NCBI GenBank assembly: GCA_000711775.1
Contig: ARYC01000416.1
Location: 124,001 to 188,000 of the forward strand
Reading direction: 5' to 3'
From: Oxytricha trifallax
Lineage: Eukaryota; Ciliophora; Spirotrichea; Sporadotrichida; Oxytrichidae
Length of the DNA stretch: 64,000 bases
The position numbers and the translations under genes are program-made. Below are positions 45,560 through 57,800 of the stretch, one piece after another. Each line of letters starts with the position of its first letter. Position 1 is the first letter of the stretch. A model generated the notes under the pieces. It ran no database searches. It saw only the letters and a list, made by a program, of their open reading frames with translations, and was not told the origin of the DNA.

Positions 45560-47295
45560 CCAGAGAAAAGCTGATTATATATAAACCGATATTAGAAACT
45601 TTTATGATTAAAATTTCAACGATAGATAAGAATTAGGTTCTAATGGTAGCTTATCAAATGATCCGAGCTTATAAAATCTAAAGGAAAATTATTAAGATGA
45701 TTGGAAGAGCAAAGCCATATCTGTAATTTATATATAAGACTTTTATCAGGAAGATCTAGATTTAAAATTAACAACAAATGAAGAACTCGAGTATAAGGAA
45801 AATTATTTAGTAGAATAAATAGAAGGGATAGTTAATTTAGTGTCATTAGTGACCCCAAGAAAGTTGCAAAATAAATTCAATCACTTAAAAATTTTGAAAG
45901 TAGTATATGTAAAGAGGAATATTTAGAGTATTTTTCAAAATCCCTTTAAACTCATCTCATAAATCGGTCGAAAGTGCAAGGAGTTATAGTAAGTACTGAA
46001 GAAGTTATAAATGCAGTTCATAAAAATGTATAGCAACTTTACAGTGTTAACATGAAAAGTAAAGTAAAAAATTAATAAATAGCAACCAATACATTTGAGA
46101 ACTTAATTTTAGAATAAACAAGAAAGAATCAAGAAGTTCTTGCCTTAAGGATTAAGCAATTATATTTTGACTTAAATTGCTCTAAAAATACTCTCTTTAA
46201 AAAAGATTCAATATTAGCCGAACTTAATTAGACAATGCTCTTAATGATAAAAAATTTATTAGGACTTTAAGGATTTAAACTAGCATGAAACAGAAGCTAA
46301 AATTTTGGGGCTATACAACAATTTATCTAGAGACAATATAAAGAAGGAATATCATTATAATCAACTTAAGAAATTTGCTAAAGTATCAGTAAAAATTTAA
46401 GCGTTTGTATCAGCAAAAATAAATTACAAAGGCTCATGAAGTAATAATTGAAAATGAATAATAAAAAGGTTTACAAAATTGATCATAGAACAAATAACTA
46501 AGAATGCATAATAGCTCGGCATCTTGCATCAAGAGACTTTATTACTTTATCAAGTTTGTAGAAGACTATAATAAATATTGATGAAAGCAGCATTTAGTTA
46601 TCTAATGATGTCAAGAAGAGTTGGAGATTTAAAGGTCTTAAAAATTATTCAGAAGTTTCTTAAAGACTTTATAAGGTCAATGCAATGCTATAGCAGGTAT
46701 AACTAATAAAGGATAGGTATTCTTCTAAATGACTAAAGGTTACAATAACAGTAAAACTTTTTATAACTTTCTTTTGGACTTAATTAAATCCTTGACAGAA
46801 AAAATAGACTGGAGAGTAGAAACCATATTTCTTTTAGATAATGCCACTTATCACCGTGGCTCATTTATACCAATAAAAATTTGGTTGCTCTAAATAAACA
46901 TTTTTTATTTGGGACCTTACCACTTTGAAATGGCTCCAGTTGAAAGCTTTTTTCTTTTATAAAGAAATCCATAAATCTTTTGGAACGATAAAAAGGAATG
47001 TATTAAGCTATTTACTTTATAGCAAAAATAAGTTACAAGGCTAGATTTTAATTGGATTAGTGATTCATTCGATGAGGCTCTTAAAATATCTTCCAATGAA
47101 AACAAATTGAACTACTCTTAATGCAAATAACTAAACCAAATACCAGCAATTTCTAAAAACAAAAAAGTAAGTAATATAGCCCCTAAATATATTCCCTTCC
47201 CCCCAGTAATATATTTTTTTATAAATTATCCTGTCCGGACATTGACCGGACAATTCTTAAAAGTTGCTAAAACCAATCCATACTATATTAAATGA
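45560..47295 (+). mobile_element. TBE-like DDE transposase, copy B
   Basis: The first catalytic aspartate lies in INIDESSIQLSNDVKKSWRF (about 46569-46630). One frame change near 46675 leads to GQCNAIAGITNKGQVFFQMT, YNNSKTFYNFLLDLIKSLTE, TIFLLDNATYHRG (second D at 46837) and YLGPYHFEMAPVESFF (E at 46942). Exactly 34 codons separate the second D and the E, the D34E spacing of Tc1-type elements within the IS630/Tc1/mariner superfamily that includes TBE. The frame stays open to TGA at 47293-47295, although the part after about 47120 may be chance. The N-terminal region 45560-46500 is K/N/Q-rich and degenerate. With one or two shifts, it is probably inactive. Confidence 0.75.
47232..47252. repeat. 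Short GC-rich hairpin TGTCCGG...CCGGACA
   Basis: A perfect 7-base stem with a 7-base loop stands out in AT-rich DNA just past the transposase of copy B. A related GGAC/GTCC stem is inside the IES at 35881-35905. It may mark an element end. Confidence 0.35.
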
Positions 47296-47639
47296 GGAAA
47301 ATATAATTGTTCTTCAATTTATAAATAAAAATTTAGTATAATAAACTATTTTTAAATGTATTGTTTAAATAGATTATTTATTTTAAATTTATTTAATTTA
47401 ACTGACTTATTTATAAAAAAGTAGAATTTTTTTATTTTCACTTTTAAGTAATTTAACTTAATTTAATTTAAATTTATACAAATTGTATTAGTGAAATTGG
47501 TAAAAAGTAGAACTTTAAAAGTTATTATTTGAGAGATTCGTTATTAAAATTTATTAAGTTTAAATTAATTTAATTTATTATCAATCAATTTTTCCATGCT
47601 TTAAAGGCCTCACTTTATTTTATAAAATATAATTCCCTA

Positions 47640-47990
47640 AGCAAATGTGATTTCTCCCAATGTTGTTGGTTCTTGCAAAAGCTTCAATAATTCATATTTT
47701 AGGGATCAACTGATAAATTATTGCGCTAAAGCTCATCTGGTTTTTATGAAGCTATTCTTCTTGAGGCTCTAATAATATCTGGCTATGTGTGAAGATGGAT
47801 TTATTCAAATACTTGTCCTTTTCTGCCAATCAAGCAAATTTCAAACTGGTGATCCAAATAGTAACCGGGACCTCCCTCGAAATTTCCATTTTCATCAATT
47901 TTCATCAATTTTCTCCCAAATTATCATGTGAACGAAAGAGTATTTGTGTTTTTTGAAAATTCGAGTCCAAATGTTAATTTCTTTTTTGTT
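47640..47990 (-). pseudogene. MT-A70 family methyltransferase-like fragment
   Basis: The minus strand reads FKKHKYSFVHMIIWEKIDEN, then GNFEGGPGYYLDHQFEICLI, GRKGQVFEQIHLHTQPDIIR and ASRRIASQKPDELQRN. This is the WxK...gyyl.hqfE.cLiG.KG....iI.a.rR..S.KPDE block of MT-A70 proteins. An 11-base tandem duplication (TTTTCATCAAT, near 47890) breaks the frame between DEN and GNFEGG. The DPPW motif, which should be upstream, was not found. It lies about 500 bases behind the transposase of copy B, antisense to it, which repeats the arrangement at 19513-20785. Confidence 0.65.
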
Positions 47991-48439
47991 ACACAGAAAA
48001 ATAAATAACCACTTTCCTAAAATTTTTCTATTTTAGATGTTCATTATTGATAAATACGAAACATTGAGAAATTTAAAATCTAAAATAACAGATAATTGAA
48101 TAATTACTAATAGTTCAGAGACAATTATAAATGTAAAACTGCGATGAAATGTTTGCATAAAAGTTTTTATTGCCTAGCAATTACTAACTGTATACATTTA
48201 TTCTTGTAAATAGTGAATTAGTGAATTAGAGTGAAATAAATAAAAGAGATCAAAATTATTTAGAGATCTCTATATTAAATATACACTCAACTAAAGGTAA
48301 TTATAATCTTTGATATTATGGTAACTATATACCTTAATGTGATTAGTTAGTTTGTTTTAAGTATATGTAAAGTCTACAGATTAGGTTGAGTTTCCTAAGT
48401 CCGCCCTCTTTAACTGCTAGCCTGAATTTTTTATTTATT

Positions 48440-48730
48440 TTTTTGGGTCAGAGACATTCTCGTTGTATCCGGTCTTATAGTAGTGGTAGAAACCAGTATA
48501 CTTAATGGTGAAACCTCTCTCTTGCTCATCAGCTCTGGTATCAGTGAATCTAGTGTTTCCTGGCAGTCAAGGTTGAAGACGTGGCTCTTCGGCACTATCG
48601 CTAACTTTGCGGCAAGTGTAGGTCAAGTTTCTTCCAGGGGGCCGTGTCCTTAGCCTTCATTTCCTTCAAATCTGCATATTTGCTGCTGTAGGGGGTTGAT
48701 CTCCAGTTACCATAATAACAAAGATCATTC
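48440..48730 (-). pseudogene. eEF2 GTPase fragment abutting an unrelated coding fragment
   Basis: The 3' part (about 48568-48447) reads GNTRFTDTRADEQERGFTIK then YTGFYHYYK, the effector/switch region of translation elongation factor 2 (consensus TDTRxDEQERxITIKST). Immediately upstream, in another frame, GNWRSTPYSSKYADLKEMKA, KDTAPWKKLDL and NLTYTCRKVSDSAEE do not look like eEF2. Both are GC-rich. The patch may be two small MDSs of different genes side by side, or a chimeric remnant. The rest of eEF2 was not seen in the window. Confidence 0.5.
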
Positions 48731-48927
48731 TTGTAAATATTTTAGTTTTTATTTTTTTAAAAAACTTTCTATTCTAGCGAACGTTTTTTTTCTTTATTAC
48801 TTTGATATCTTAAGATAAATCTAAATTTTCATTGTATACTTAGCAGGGGTCATATTTATCTAGTTTAGTTAGTTTTTAGCATGAAATCAATTCAGTAGAA
48901 TAATTAAAGTATATTCAGCGTTTAGGA

Positions 48928-49020
48928 ACTATGTCTCGACGGTTTGTCAGCATGGATGTTGATGTGCACATCGGCGCCCATGCCATAGTGAGCGCAAATT
49001 CCCCTTTCACCCTTGTATTT
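48928..49020 (-). pseudogene. Small GC-rich coding-like patch
   Basis: About 90 bases of GC-rich sequence in AT-rich surroundings read RGICAHYGMGADVHINIHAD on the minus strand. It is too short to assign and could be one MDS of a scrambled gene. The surrounding stretch 49021-49980 has only weak coiled-coil-like frames. Confidence 0.25.
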
Positions 49021-49999
49021 TCTCCTTATCTTACTGAGTGTTTTCATATTTATCTATAATTATTGCTTCTTGATAATTTATGTCAAATTGTATTTTACTC
49101 TCCACTTTGATTGAAAGTAAGCTATTATAAACTATATATAGAGATGTGAGAATAAAGTAAATATAAGAATAACCGCAATAGTTTTGAAATAACATAAATT
49201 CATGAAATTACTTAAACAAATTAGAATAATAAAGGATTTTGCATGTAATTTTATTTTTATTTTGAGATTTTATAATTATTTTCAGGTTTAATTTATCTAT
49301 TCATTAAAATTATATTTTAAAAATTCATGCATAATATTGCTTGATTTTTTTATGTAGCATAATTGAAATTTATCATTGTCTTAAGGAAAGGCATATCTGT
49401 AATGACTACACCCAGCAAGCTTTCCACACAATTCTTAATTAATAAAGTCATCGTTTCTCCATCAAGAAGGTCGATATTATAAGCTGCGTAATTGCTGTTG
49501 ATTTCAATAATTAGGTTGTTGGTTTCTGTAAGCATTTATATTTTAGTTTGGGATGATTTTTCTTTCCTAATTTTGCACTTTTCTCTTTTAGGACTATATT
49601 TTCTGTTTCTAATACAGTTATACTATTTACCAACTCCCTGATTTCCTCATCCTTTTTGTTTTAATTCTTTGAATTGATTAAATTCCAAAGTTTTTTTTTG
49701 GAGGTCTTAAGAAAATTATTCCTTCTCATGCTTAATTAGAGATGACCCATATTATCCTTAATGCTTTCGTCTTTTGTGCTTTTCTTTTGCATGTTATGAT
49801 TTTTGTGGATTTTTGCAATTTCACACTCAAATTTTTGTTGTTATTAGCTTCTGTCTATTTTTATTTTCATTGATTTTTTCAAGGATTTGTATATTTTCTT
49901 ATTCTATTTTATTTTCTTTAAGTCCTAGGTCCAAATATTGAAAGTTGATTAATAAAACTTCAAAGTTTATATTATTATATTTCTATGTAGAATTCAATA

Positions 50000-50750
50000 G
50001 TTTTAGTTTATTCGGGTCTATATCCTTCACCATGCTAGCAATTTTCTGCTTCATTTCGTTTTCGTATCGCCACTAAAACCCAGTGCGTGCGGGCTAAGAT
50101 AGGAGGCACTTGAGCGATGAGGCAAAGGATTTGGAGTTGAAGGGGTTGTCCTCAAACATCTTGAATATGAAGTTGAAGAGCTGGCTCTCGATCTACTGCA
50201 AAATGTTCTTATACTCAGCCTCCACCCAGTCCATTCTGACTCCATCTGTTTTAGTAATCAACTAGCCACTGTGTGTCTACTCCATCATTCTGAATCTTCT
50301 GCTTGAAGTGGGCCAGCTAGCTTCTATGGCTGCGGAGCACAAGCCACGAATAAAGGCAGCGATCACATATTCATAATCTACCTCCAGAACCAACGCTAAT
50401 TGCTATAGATTATCCAGTGTAGGAAGTAATGGAAATTTCAAGACAACTTCAACGTACTGCACCATTTTCTAAAAATTGCGTTCCGTCTCAATCATCATCG
50501 TCTGCTGGCTTTTCTAGATGTTTTCAAGCTAGGAGTCTACCTGCGTTCCGCTGTCGGCTCTCTTGCCGAGCAATGATCTGCTCTCGATTATCTTGGAATG
50601 CTAATAGATATTGAAGGCTGGTGGGATCTGTACTATGTACTTCCTTGGTCGTGATGGATGGCTCTTCGATCTTTTCGCACACTCTTCCTGCTGCTCTTAA
50701 GAATATTCCTGTTCTCTCCTTGCTTTATCACCTTTTCTCCATTCATGATA
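50000..50750 (-). CDS. Unrecognised GC-rich gene fragment, partly coiled coil
   Basis: One frame is open from about 50615 to 50000. It encodes SQLENIQKSQQTMMIETERN, then MVQYVEVVLKFPLLPTLDNL, VDYEYVIAAFIRGLCSAAIE, DGVRMDWVEAEYKNILQQIE, LFNFIFKMFEDNPF and EMKQKIASMVKDIDPNK. The upstream part (about 50690-50600) reads EEPSITTKEVHSTDPTSLQY and LLAFQDNREQIIARQESRQR in another frame. The mixture of helix and globular segments looks genuine, but no family was recognised. A ~120-bp module shared with the RPL9 locus lies at its 5' side (50716-50836). Confidence 0.45.
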
Positions 50751-50836
50751 CTTAAAAACCGACGTAATTTTGCTTGCCCTCAATTTATTAAACTGATAAA
50801 GACTTCAGTCGAAAGAGAATAAAAAACTGCAGTGAC
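50716..50836. repeat. Copy 2 of the ~120-bp spaced repeat module
   Basis: CTCCTTGCTTTATCACC (50716-50732) and ACTGCAGTGAC (50826-50836) match 21763-21779 and 21873-21883 with identical spacing of 110 bases. Similarity between the motifs is weaker (GAAAGAGAATAAAA versus GATAGAGAATCAAA). Confidence 0.45.
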
Positions 50837-51079
50837 TTGTCATTTTATGGACAGTAATTAGCTCAGGGAAAGTTAATATTCTTAATATTAAAAACTTAAT
50901 CCCTACAAGAAAATTTTAAATATTGAATTCATTCATATCTCTTGATTGTGGTGTTCATCACACATCTTGCAGATTAAGGTGCTTCGAGGCAGTCACTGTT
51001 GCTTTTCGAAATTATGATTCAAGCCATGTCATATCCAGTTTCTTCCTTTTTTAATGCTATTTTTTCAAAAGCCTGATAT

Positions 51080-51520
51080 TTAAATTCTGAAGCAATTCCT
51101 CTAAATCTAAACGAGATTCTCTATATATAATAATATCACTGGAGACTAAATGAATTCTTTTAGATGATTAAGGGTTTCCTTCTTCTTTTCCTACTCTAGC
51201 TTATCAACAAGTTTGAGCTCATCCATTTGCTTCATTGCTGCATCTTCTAAATCATGCTAGTCTATGTTCTCCTTGTAATGAATGGATCTTTGCCATTTCA
51301 GTTCCAGTCAAAATAACATCATGACCAGCCTCTTCTGTCTCTTCTGCCTTGACTTCCTCATCATCTTCTCTAAATTTCTTGTCTACAATAAACCTCACAG
51401 CACTCTCAACACCTATGATACTTCTGGCAAGACCAAAGTCATAGATCTTTGCACTGCAGTCTTCGTTTACCAATAAATATTAGCGGGCTTAAGATCTCGG
51501 GGATGGCATTTTCTTATTCC
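51080..51520 (-). pseudogene. MAP kinase fragment (catalytic loop to activation-segment insert)
   Basis: HPRDLKPANI (about 51510-51480), then VNEDCSAKIYDFGLARSIIG and VESAVRFIVDKKF match subdomains VI-VII of a MAP kinase with a long ciliate-type insert (DEEVKAEETEEAGHDVILTG, TEMAKIH). A frame change follows near 51285, and a second helical stretch, HDLEDAAMKQMDELKLVDKL, reaches TGA near 51080. HRD reads as HPRD, and a one-base shift separates it from the DFG part. The TxY lip, the N lobe and the rest of the C lobe were not found, so this is a remnant or a single MDS group. Confidence 0.65.
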
Positions 51521-51864
51521 TTGATATATTTGTATATTTATTGTGAATAGCAGTAGAGCCAAATAGTTATTTATTGAATAGTTTTATTTTTTCGTTTAAG
51601 GTCGTGTTTTGAAACAGTAACTGGTGGTAACCCTCACCAGAGTAAAAAACTTCAAATCTGATAGATTCAATAAGTGGGTTGTTCAAGAAAATTTATGCTG
51701 TAGCTGCCTTTCTAATGAAACTTTATGGCATACCGCTCTCTCTCGTTTTGGTGAGTCAGTTCTTACTTCAACAGTCCAACACATGAATCATTCTTCATTA
51801 TCTCGGAATTTAATGGATGCTGTGTAAACAACTCCAAGTAAAGGAGTAATTGCTAGCTCATATT

Positions 51865-54800
51865 TTAATGAATCTTTTGGCTTAATTTAGAACTCTTTCT
51901 TTCCACAGCGCTTTGAAGATCAGTCCATACTGTGTAAGTATCTAGCTTTTCTGAGGGATTCTTGACATCGAAGAAAATCTTTGTGGTTTTTCTAGCTTTG
52001 CAATTTAATACAATATGATCTTCAGCTAATGGTTCTTCATCAAATACTTTAAGTTCGTATACGTAAACTTCTCCTGTGCTCATGTTGTGAAGAGTCAGTA
52101 TGCCTGTAACTGTATAGATCCACTATGGTTTGAAACTAAGTATAAAGTTTTCAGTTGCTCCTTTTTTAACAACTATATAATTTCAAGTAGGACTGAAGCA
52201 TCCTACTTTTACTTTATCTTGAGTAGCTGTGACTCTCCACTCTTTTTAAGAATTATAAACAATTGGAATTTCTAAAGCTGCATATCCTCAAGCTGTTACA
52301 ATGAATTCAGGTTATGCCTTGATTTCTGTGGACTGGCATTGACTTTGAATTCATAAAATCTAATGTCTGTTCTATCAAGGGATTTCAAAATAAAGAGGGA
52401 TGGATTGGTAGCAGCCTTAGTTGGATTAACTCTTAACTCTAACAAGTTCATATTAGATTTTCTTAATTTGCAACTCTTGCTTGATTTTGAGATCCTTTGG
52501 CTCCGCCTTTTGAGGTTGAAACTGCACCCTTAACTGCATCTCTTCCAAAGTTTATCAATAAAATATAAATTAAATTGCTTTTTATCAATCATAAAGAGTT
52601 AAGCTATATTGTCCAGTAAAAGCTGGGTGACTGATATCAATCTCAAAGAATTTCGTGTCAATTTACTATACTGCTCCAACTGCTCCTTTACCTGGTACTG
52701 CTAAACTTTACTGAGCAGCTGCAGCTTCTTTATGTCTCAATGAATTTTTATCAATTATTTGATTTCTAGCTAACTCTAATATATCATTCCTGAAGTTTAT
52801 TAGTTTCTTATTGCAAGAATAAAAAGGTTTTTAATTATTTTAAATCAATAGAAAAATAAACTCACAATATAAATGTTCATATAATAGATATATTTAACAT
52901 TTATTTTAAAGCGAATCACTTTGATTAATTAACTATTTATTATAAGTCTTAGATTAATTATGTATTAATTAATAAAACCTAATAAATCTATGCAGTGAAA
53001 TAAATTTAAATAATAATAATAAGGAAGGTCTCTTCAGCATTAGAGTTATCAGTTTATGTGTCCATGATCCCAGGTAACTCAGCTTTACCGATGATGGTGT
53101 ATTAAAGCTCACCTACATTTTCATCAGTAAAAACTACGAAACATTTATGCACTCCAAATTCAAACGGTAAGAACATAATGGGTACATTGAAAATCTGATT
53201 CTTTCTGACTTTAACAGTCTCCATCCTGCAGGAAAATAGATCTTGGATATTAGGATTATTGTTTTTGTTTGCAGCATCTGTTGCTGTTCCTTTCTTTGTT
53301 CTTGTTGGCAAATTCGTATGGGCTTAGTCTTCTGCTCCTTTCTTGTTTGCTTGTTTCTAATTCTTTTCATAGATGATCTAAATGTTAAATACCACATCTT
53401 AAGGTGAAGGATTCTACAGCTCAATATCAATCTATGTAGATTTATAGAGCTTTGTAGTTTCTTCTACTTTCTCAATGGAATTTCTATCGTAATCATTTGA
53501 TATCATCTAAAAGATCATAGCAGCAGCTTAAATGTTTCCTTCTTCTTTTTGTTAGTGAAAATAATCTTGCCCATTACTAGATTGCTATTACATGACTAGA
53601 ATTAATTGGGAAGTTGGCTATCAAACTTAGTTCAATTCTAACATAATCTTCGTCAACTGAGAAGTCAGGTGTAACATCTAATTTCACCCAATAACTAATT
53701 GGATTTTTTATTTATTGGATAGTTATATATTCTTAGTTACTAAGTCAACTACAGCTGGGAATTCAATTTGAGCATTAGGGATTTACAGAGGGAGTTCTTA
53801 GTATAATTGAACACAGAAAAGTAGTAAATTTCTGGCACTAGGATTAGCAATTTCGCTTGGACTCAAGTAAGATTGAAAGCCTATTTCATGAACCTCTTCG
53901 ATAACTTTCTTTGCATTGAAGATAACCTGCTCTTCATTATAATTTATCTTTATAATAAACAATATTTCTTATTCTTAAATTAAAGACTTATGGTATCATT
54001 TCCTTGATGTTTCTTGAATTACCGAAGTGAGATATAATTAATGCTTTAAAAACTAGTCCATCATGTAAATCAGCATCAAAATTATTGAGCACTATAGGAT
54101 GCATAGGATTAACTATGTTATAGTGTGACTGCATCCATCTTAGCAATATAGTTTCACGATTGAGTAAATGTTTGAGTTTTGCATTTGAGCATCAACGTTG
54201 GCCTCATTCTAAGGCATGCTAGGCAAAGTCTTGAATGTTTTAGGCGTTACTCTGTTTAGGTAGTAGATCTTCAAAAAATAGTAGAATACAGTGATCCAAG
54301 ACTCTTGAGACAGATAAGGGAAAATTTTCTTCAAAGTTTTTGGCTTCATGTTCTCTTCCTTGGGATTCAATTTCAAGAATTTGCAGTAATCACTAAGACT
54401 TAGTAAGTACTCAGGTCTCACTGTGTTAAGATGAGTTCCGTTTAAATTCAAGAAATTAATAAGCTCATCGTATTGAGTAAGTAGGATCTTCAGATTTTCT
54501 TAGCATTTATTTTTTATTGTTTTCTGCTGTCTTTTGAGCTTGCCCGGTGGTCTCTTACTAGACAAGCAAGCTATAAGCTCAAAGACTTGATTTACATTCT
54601 GATTGATAATTTCGTTGGGAAAGTTTTGCATATAGAACTTTAAAGTGTGGCATTAAATCATCTACATACAAATTCATAGTTCTTTTCAAGTATTTGCACA
54701 AGAACTGGATTTAATTCTACCAATTTTATATTTTGAATTTAATCAATTTCTTAGAACTATTAAAACATTGCTTCAAAATATAATTAGAAAAAATCATATA

Positions 54801-57800
54801 TAAAATATTTATTTTCCCAATGATCTAGCAGTTCTAGATATAACAGAAGAAGCACCATTCTTGAAGAAAGCTTTTCCTCATGGCATTCTAGTTTTTCAAG
54901 ATTCTTAATCAGATAAAGCATCATAGACAATAATTATTGGCTTACCTGGACCGTATTCCAAAGTTATTTGATCAGAATTTCTTTGCATGTAGGAAACATA
55001 TTTTATATACTGTCAATAATCGTTATATTGATGAATATTATATAACATTGTGAAGATTGAGTTATCTGTTGTTCCAGAAAGGGAATAGAGAATAATTTCC
55101 CTAAAATCTCAATAAAATTAAATTAAATCTAAATCTAGTATATACTAATTATCGTTATATTTGTTAATATGTAATTTTTATCCCTAATCATCATAAAGGT
55201 CATTATGCGCAGTGAGCGAGAGTGGCTTTTTATTAGTGAATATAGCTTCAATTTTTAAATTCTGTTTGATCACTCCAAAATTCCTGCCATCAGGAAAGCT
55301 CGAGGTAATTGGCACTTTCCCAACTTCAGTATCAATTTTTTGTCTTAATTCCAGATTTTCAAAGCCATTGTGACAAACCAATAAAGTGGCATTTGCTGGG
55401 GATCTAAGCGGAACGCAATGAAAAAATGATTACTCTTCTATCAAAAAATATTTTGGCTTCTGCTCCTTCCCCACTGAATTCAATCATCAAGTAAGCTTTG
55501 CTCTTGTTTCCATCTGATAAAGTGAAACTTCCACAAAATATTTCTAGAGTTCTTGAGGATTGAAAGTCACTCTTACTGTTGAAGCGGCGCATGGCTCCAG
55601 CCTGGCTTCGGTTCGGTTTATTTGGAACACTTTAGATTTCTCCAGTATATCTCTATCAATACTCCAGGTGATTGGATTAACCTTTGGGTTAGATATAGCG
55701 ATGTCATTGAGAAATAGAAGGGGCTTTGAACCTTCTGCAATCACTTTTGTTTTGAAATTGATAACAGTTGCCTCCAAAAGGAATTATTAAAATTCAAGAA
55801 ATTCTAAAGATATATATTTATCAAATCATTTAAAATAAAAAATACAATTCTAAACAACTTAGACAAATATTGATCAATAATATTCTCATAATTTAATTAG
55901 TTTATATTTATTTAAAATTTTATTCTGTATTCATAGTTAATTTAATAATATGATTATAATGGTCATATTTATATTTAGTAAAGATTGATTTTTTAATTAT
56001 ATTTTGAATCATTCTCAAATATATCTATTTATCCTTAATCTTGGTTTGACACCAACACCCTTAACAACTCTGTCGAGTCCTTGAATATCACCAACTCCAG
56101 CAAGTTTCACAGGTAGTTCGAAGTTTCTAGGATCATCAACGTCACAAGGAGTGTATTTAAGCAGCAACTTAAGAGGACTTTTATCAGATTTGAGTGTGAT
56201 TTGGACATGTCTCTTATTTTGGTCATATTCCTCTTCTTCATCTCCCTCATCTTCATTCAAGGGGTCTTTAAGGTTATCAGGGTTCATGTCGTCTAGGTCA
56301 TTGTAGTTTATTTGTTCTGCAATGGGCACCATAATCTCACTTGCGACATCGTCATCAACTGATTCTTGAGGCAGGATAATATCGAATTCTGGGTAGTCTC
56401 TGAGATCAAGGATGATCTTGGCATCGATGTTTGAATCGTTGTGGATGGTCAATGGAAGAGTCTTAGAGTCACTGAAAGTGACGCCAATAAATTCAAAGAT
56501 ATTCTCTTCTATCTTCACATCTGGGATGATTGCATTAGCTCTAACTGGTATTTTAATAAAATTATTACTTAAATATTTTAAGTGACTTAGCACCTCTGAT
56601 ATTAACTGTAATTTATGAGTTAAATTCTTTCTGAGCATTTTACAAGAAACTCACATTGAAATGATTTTAAAATTACTTAAGGAAAGATTTCTATTTATTA
56701 ATAAAATTTATGTTTTAAATTGAAGATCTATTGTTGATCAGCAGCTATCTTGCCTCTTGGTGGATTAATAGTCAGCTCCTCCTTATCACACTGTTCATAG
56801 AAAACAGCGGGATTTTGATCTGATTCTTAATGTGAAACACCTGTTCCTTAGCTCTTATACCACTGGCACATCATCAAATTCAACAGATTTCTCCTTCACC
56901 AAGCACTTGGCTTCATTCATAATTCCACTACATTTATGTGAATAGACAGTCCATTTTAGATTTTTAAAGCAATCAGTTCGTCGTCTCGCTTTGAGCTTGG
57001 AGGAGTGAAAGTTATTTTTTATTTTTTTGAAGAATCCAGGAGGTACCTCGTCTTCTATGGGAAATGGTACGAATACTCCTGAAGAGCCAAAGTTCCACTT
57101 ATATTTGGAGGTGGCATTAATTTTAGTGTTAAAAAAGATATAAGAAGCATTGCCAGTGTTAGTGATAACAATATACTCTGAAACACACATGTCCATGTAA
57201 TCACCTGTGAATGCAAATCTGAGACATTTCCTTGAAATGTCCAAGCTGACTGGTTCTGCTTGAGCCTACACTCTAAACTTCAAGGATTTTGAATCATTGA
57301 TAAATAGGTGATTTCTTTCTTAAAGCTAAGTGTTTGTTAAGATTTACTACAAAAATTTTAAATTAAATTAATTAGAAGTATTATATTTATATATAATAGA
57401 AGCAAAAGATTAATAAAATTTTAGAATGTAATATTGCTTAAAACCTAAATCATGTAGAAATTTTGTTAAATAAATTAAAATCATCTAATTATAATCACTT
57501 AAGAAGTAAGCTAAATTCGAATAATTTATTAAATTTAAATAAATATTTGATTTGTTTATTTTCTTTAATGCAATTACATATTACCTCCATTTTTAATATA
57601 GCTAATAATAAATATTTCTTTTTAAACGAGCTCAGAATTATGATGTAGTTGCACCTCGAATAGTATTATTTAACTTGAATATATTATAATAAATTCTTAA
57701 ATCAATTGAGTTTCGTAGTATCAAATCCAGCTTCTTATCCTGGTAGAATTACTTAGAATATTGGTAAGCTTTTCATAAGTTCTTTGTCCTAAATAACTAA

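Noticed and set aside
46917-47105. 62-codon minus-strand frame
   Set aside because: It is antisense to the transposase block containing the catalytic Glu (MAPVESFF).
51282-51827. Plus-strand frames opposite the MAP kinase fragment
   Set aside because: The minus strand has kinase motifs (DFGLARS, DLKPAN); the plus-strand frames are their complements without protein character.
53134-53430. 98-codon minus-strand frame rich in R, K and Q
   Set aside because: It overlaps, in another frame, the CFAP47-like coding that reads RMETVKVRKNQIFNVPIMF and continues uninterrupted to about 53020.
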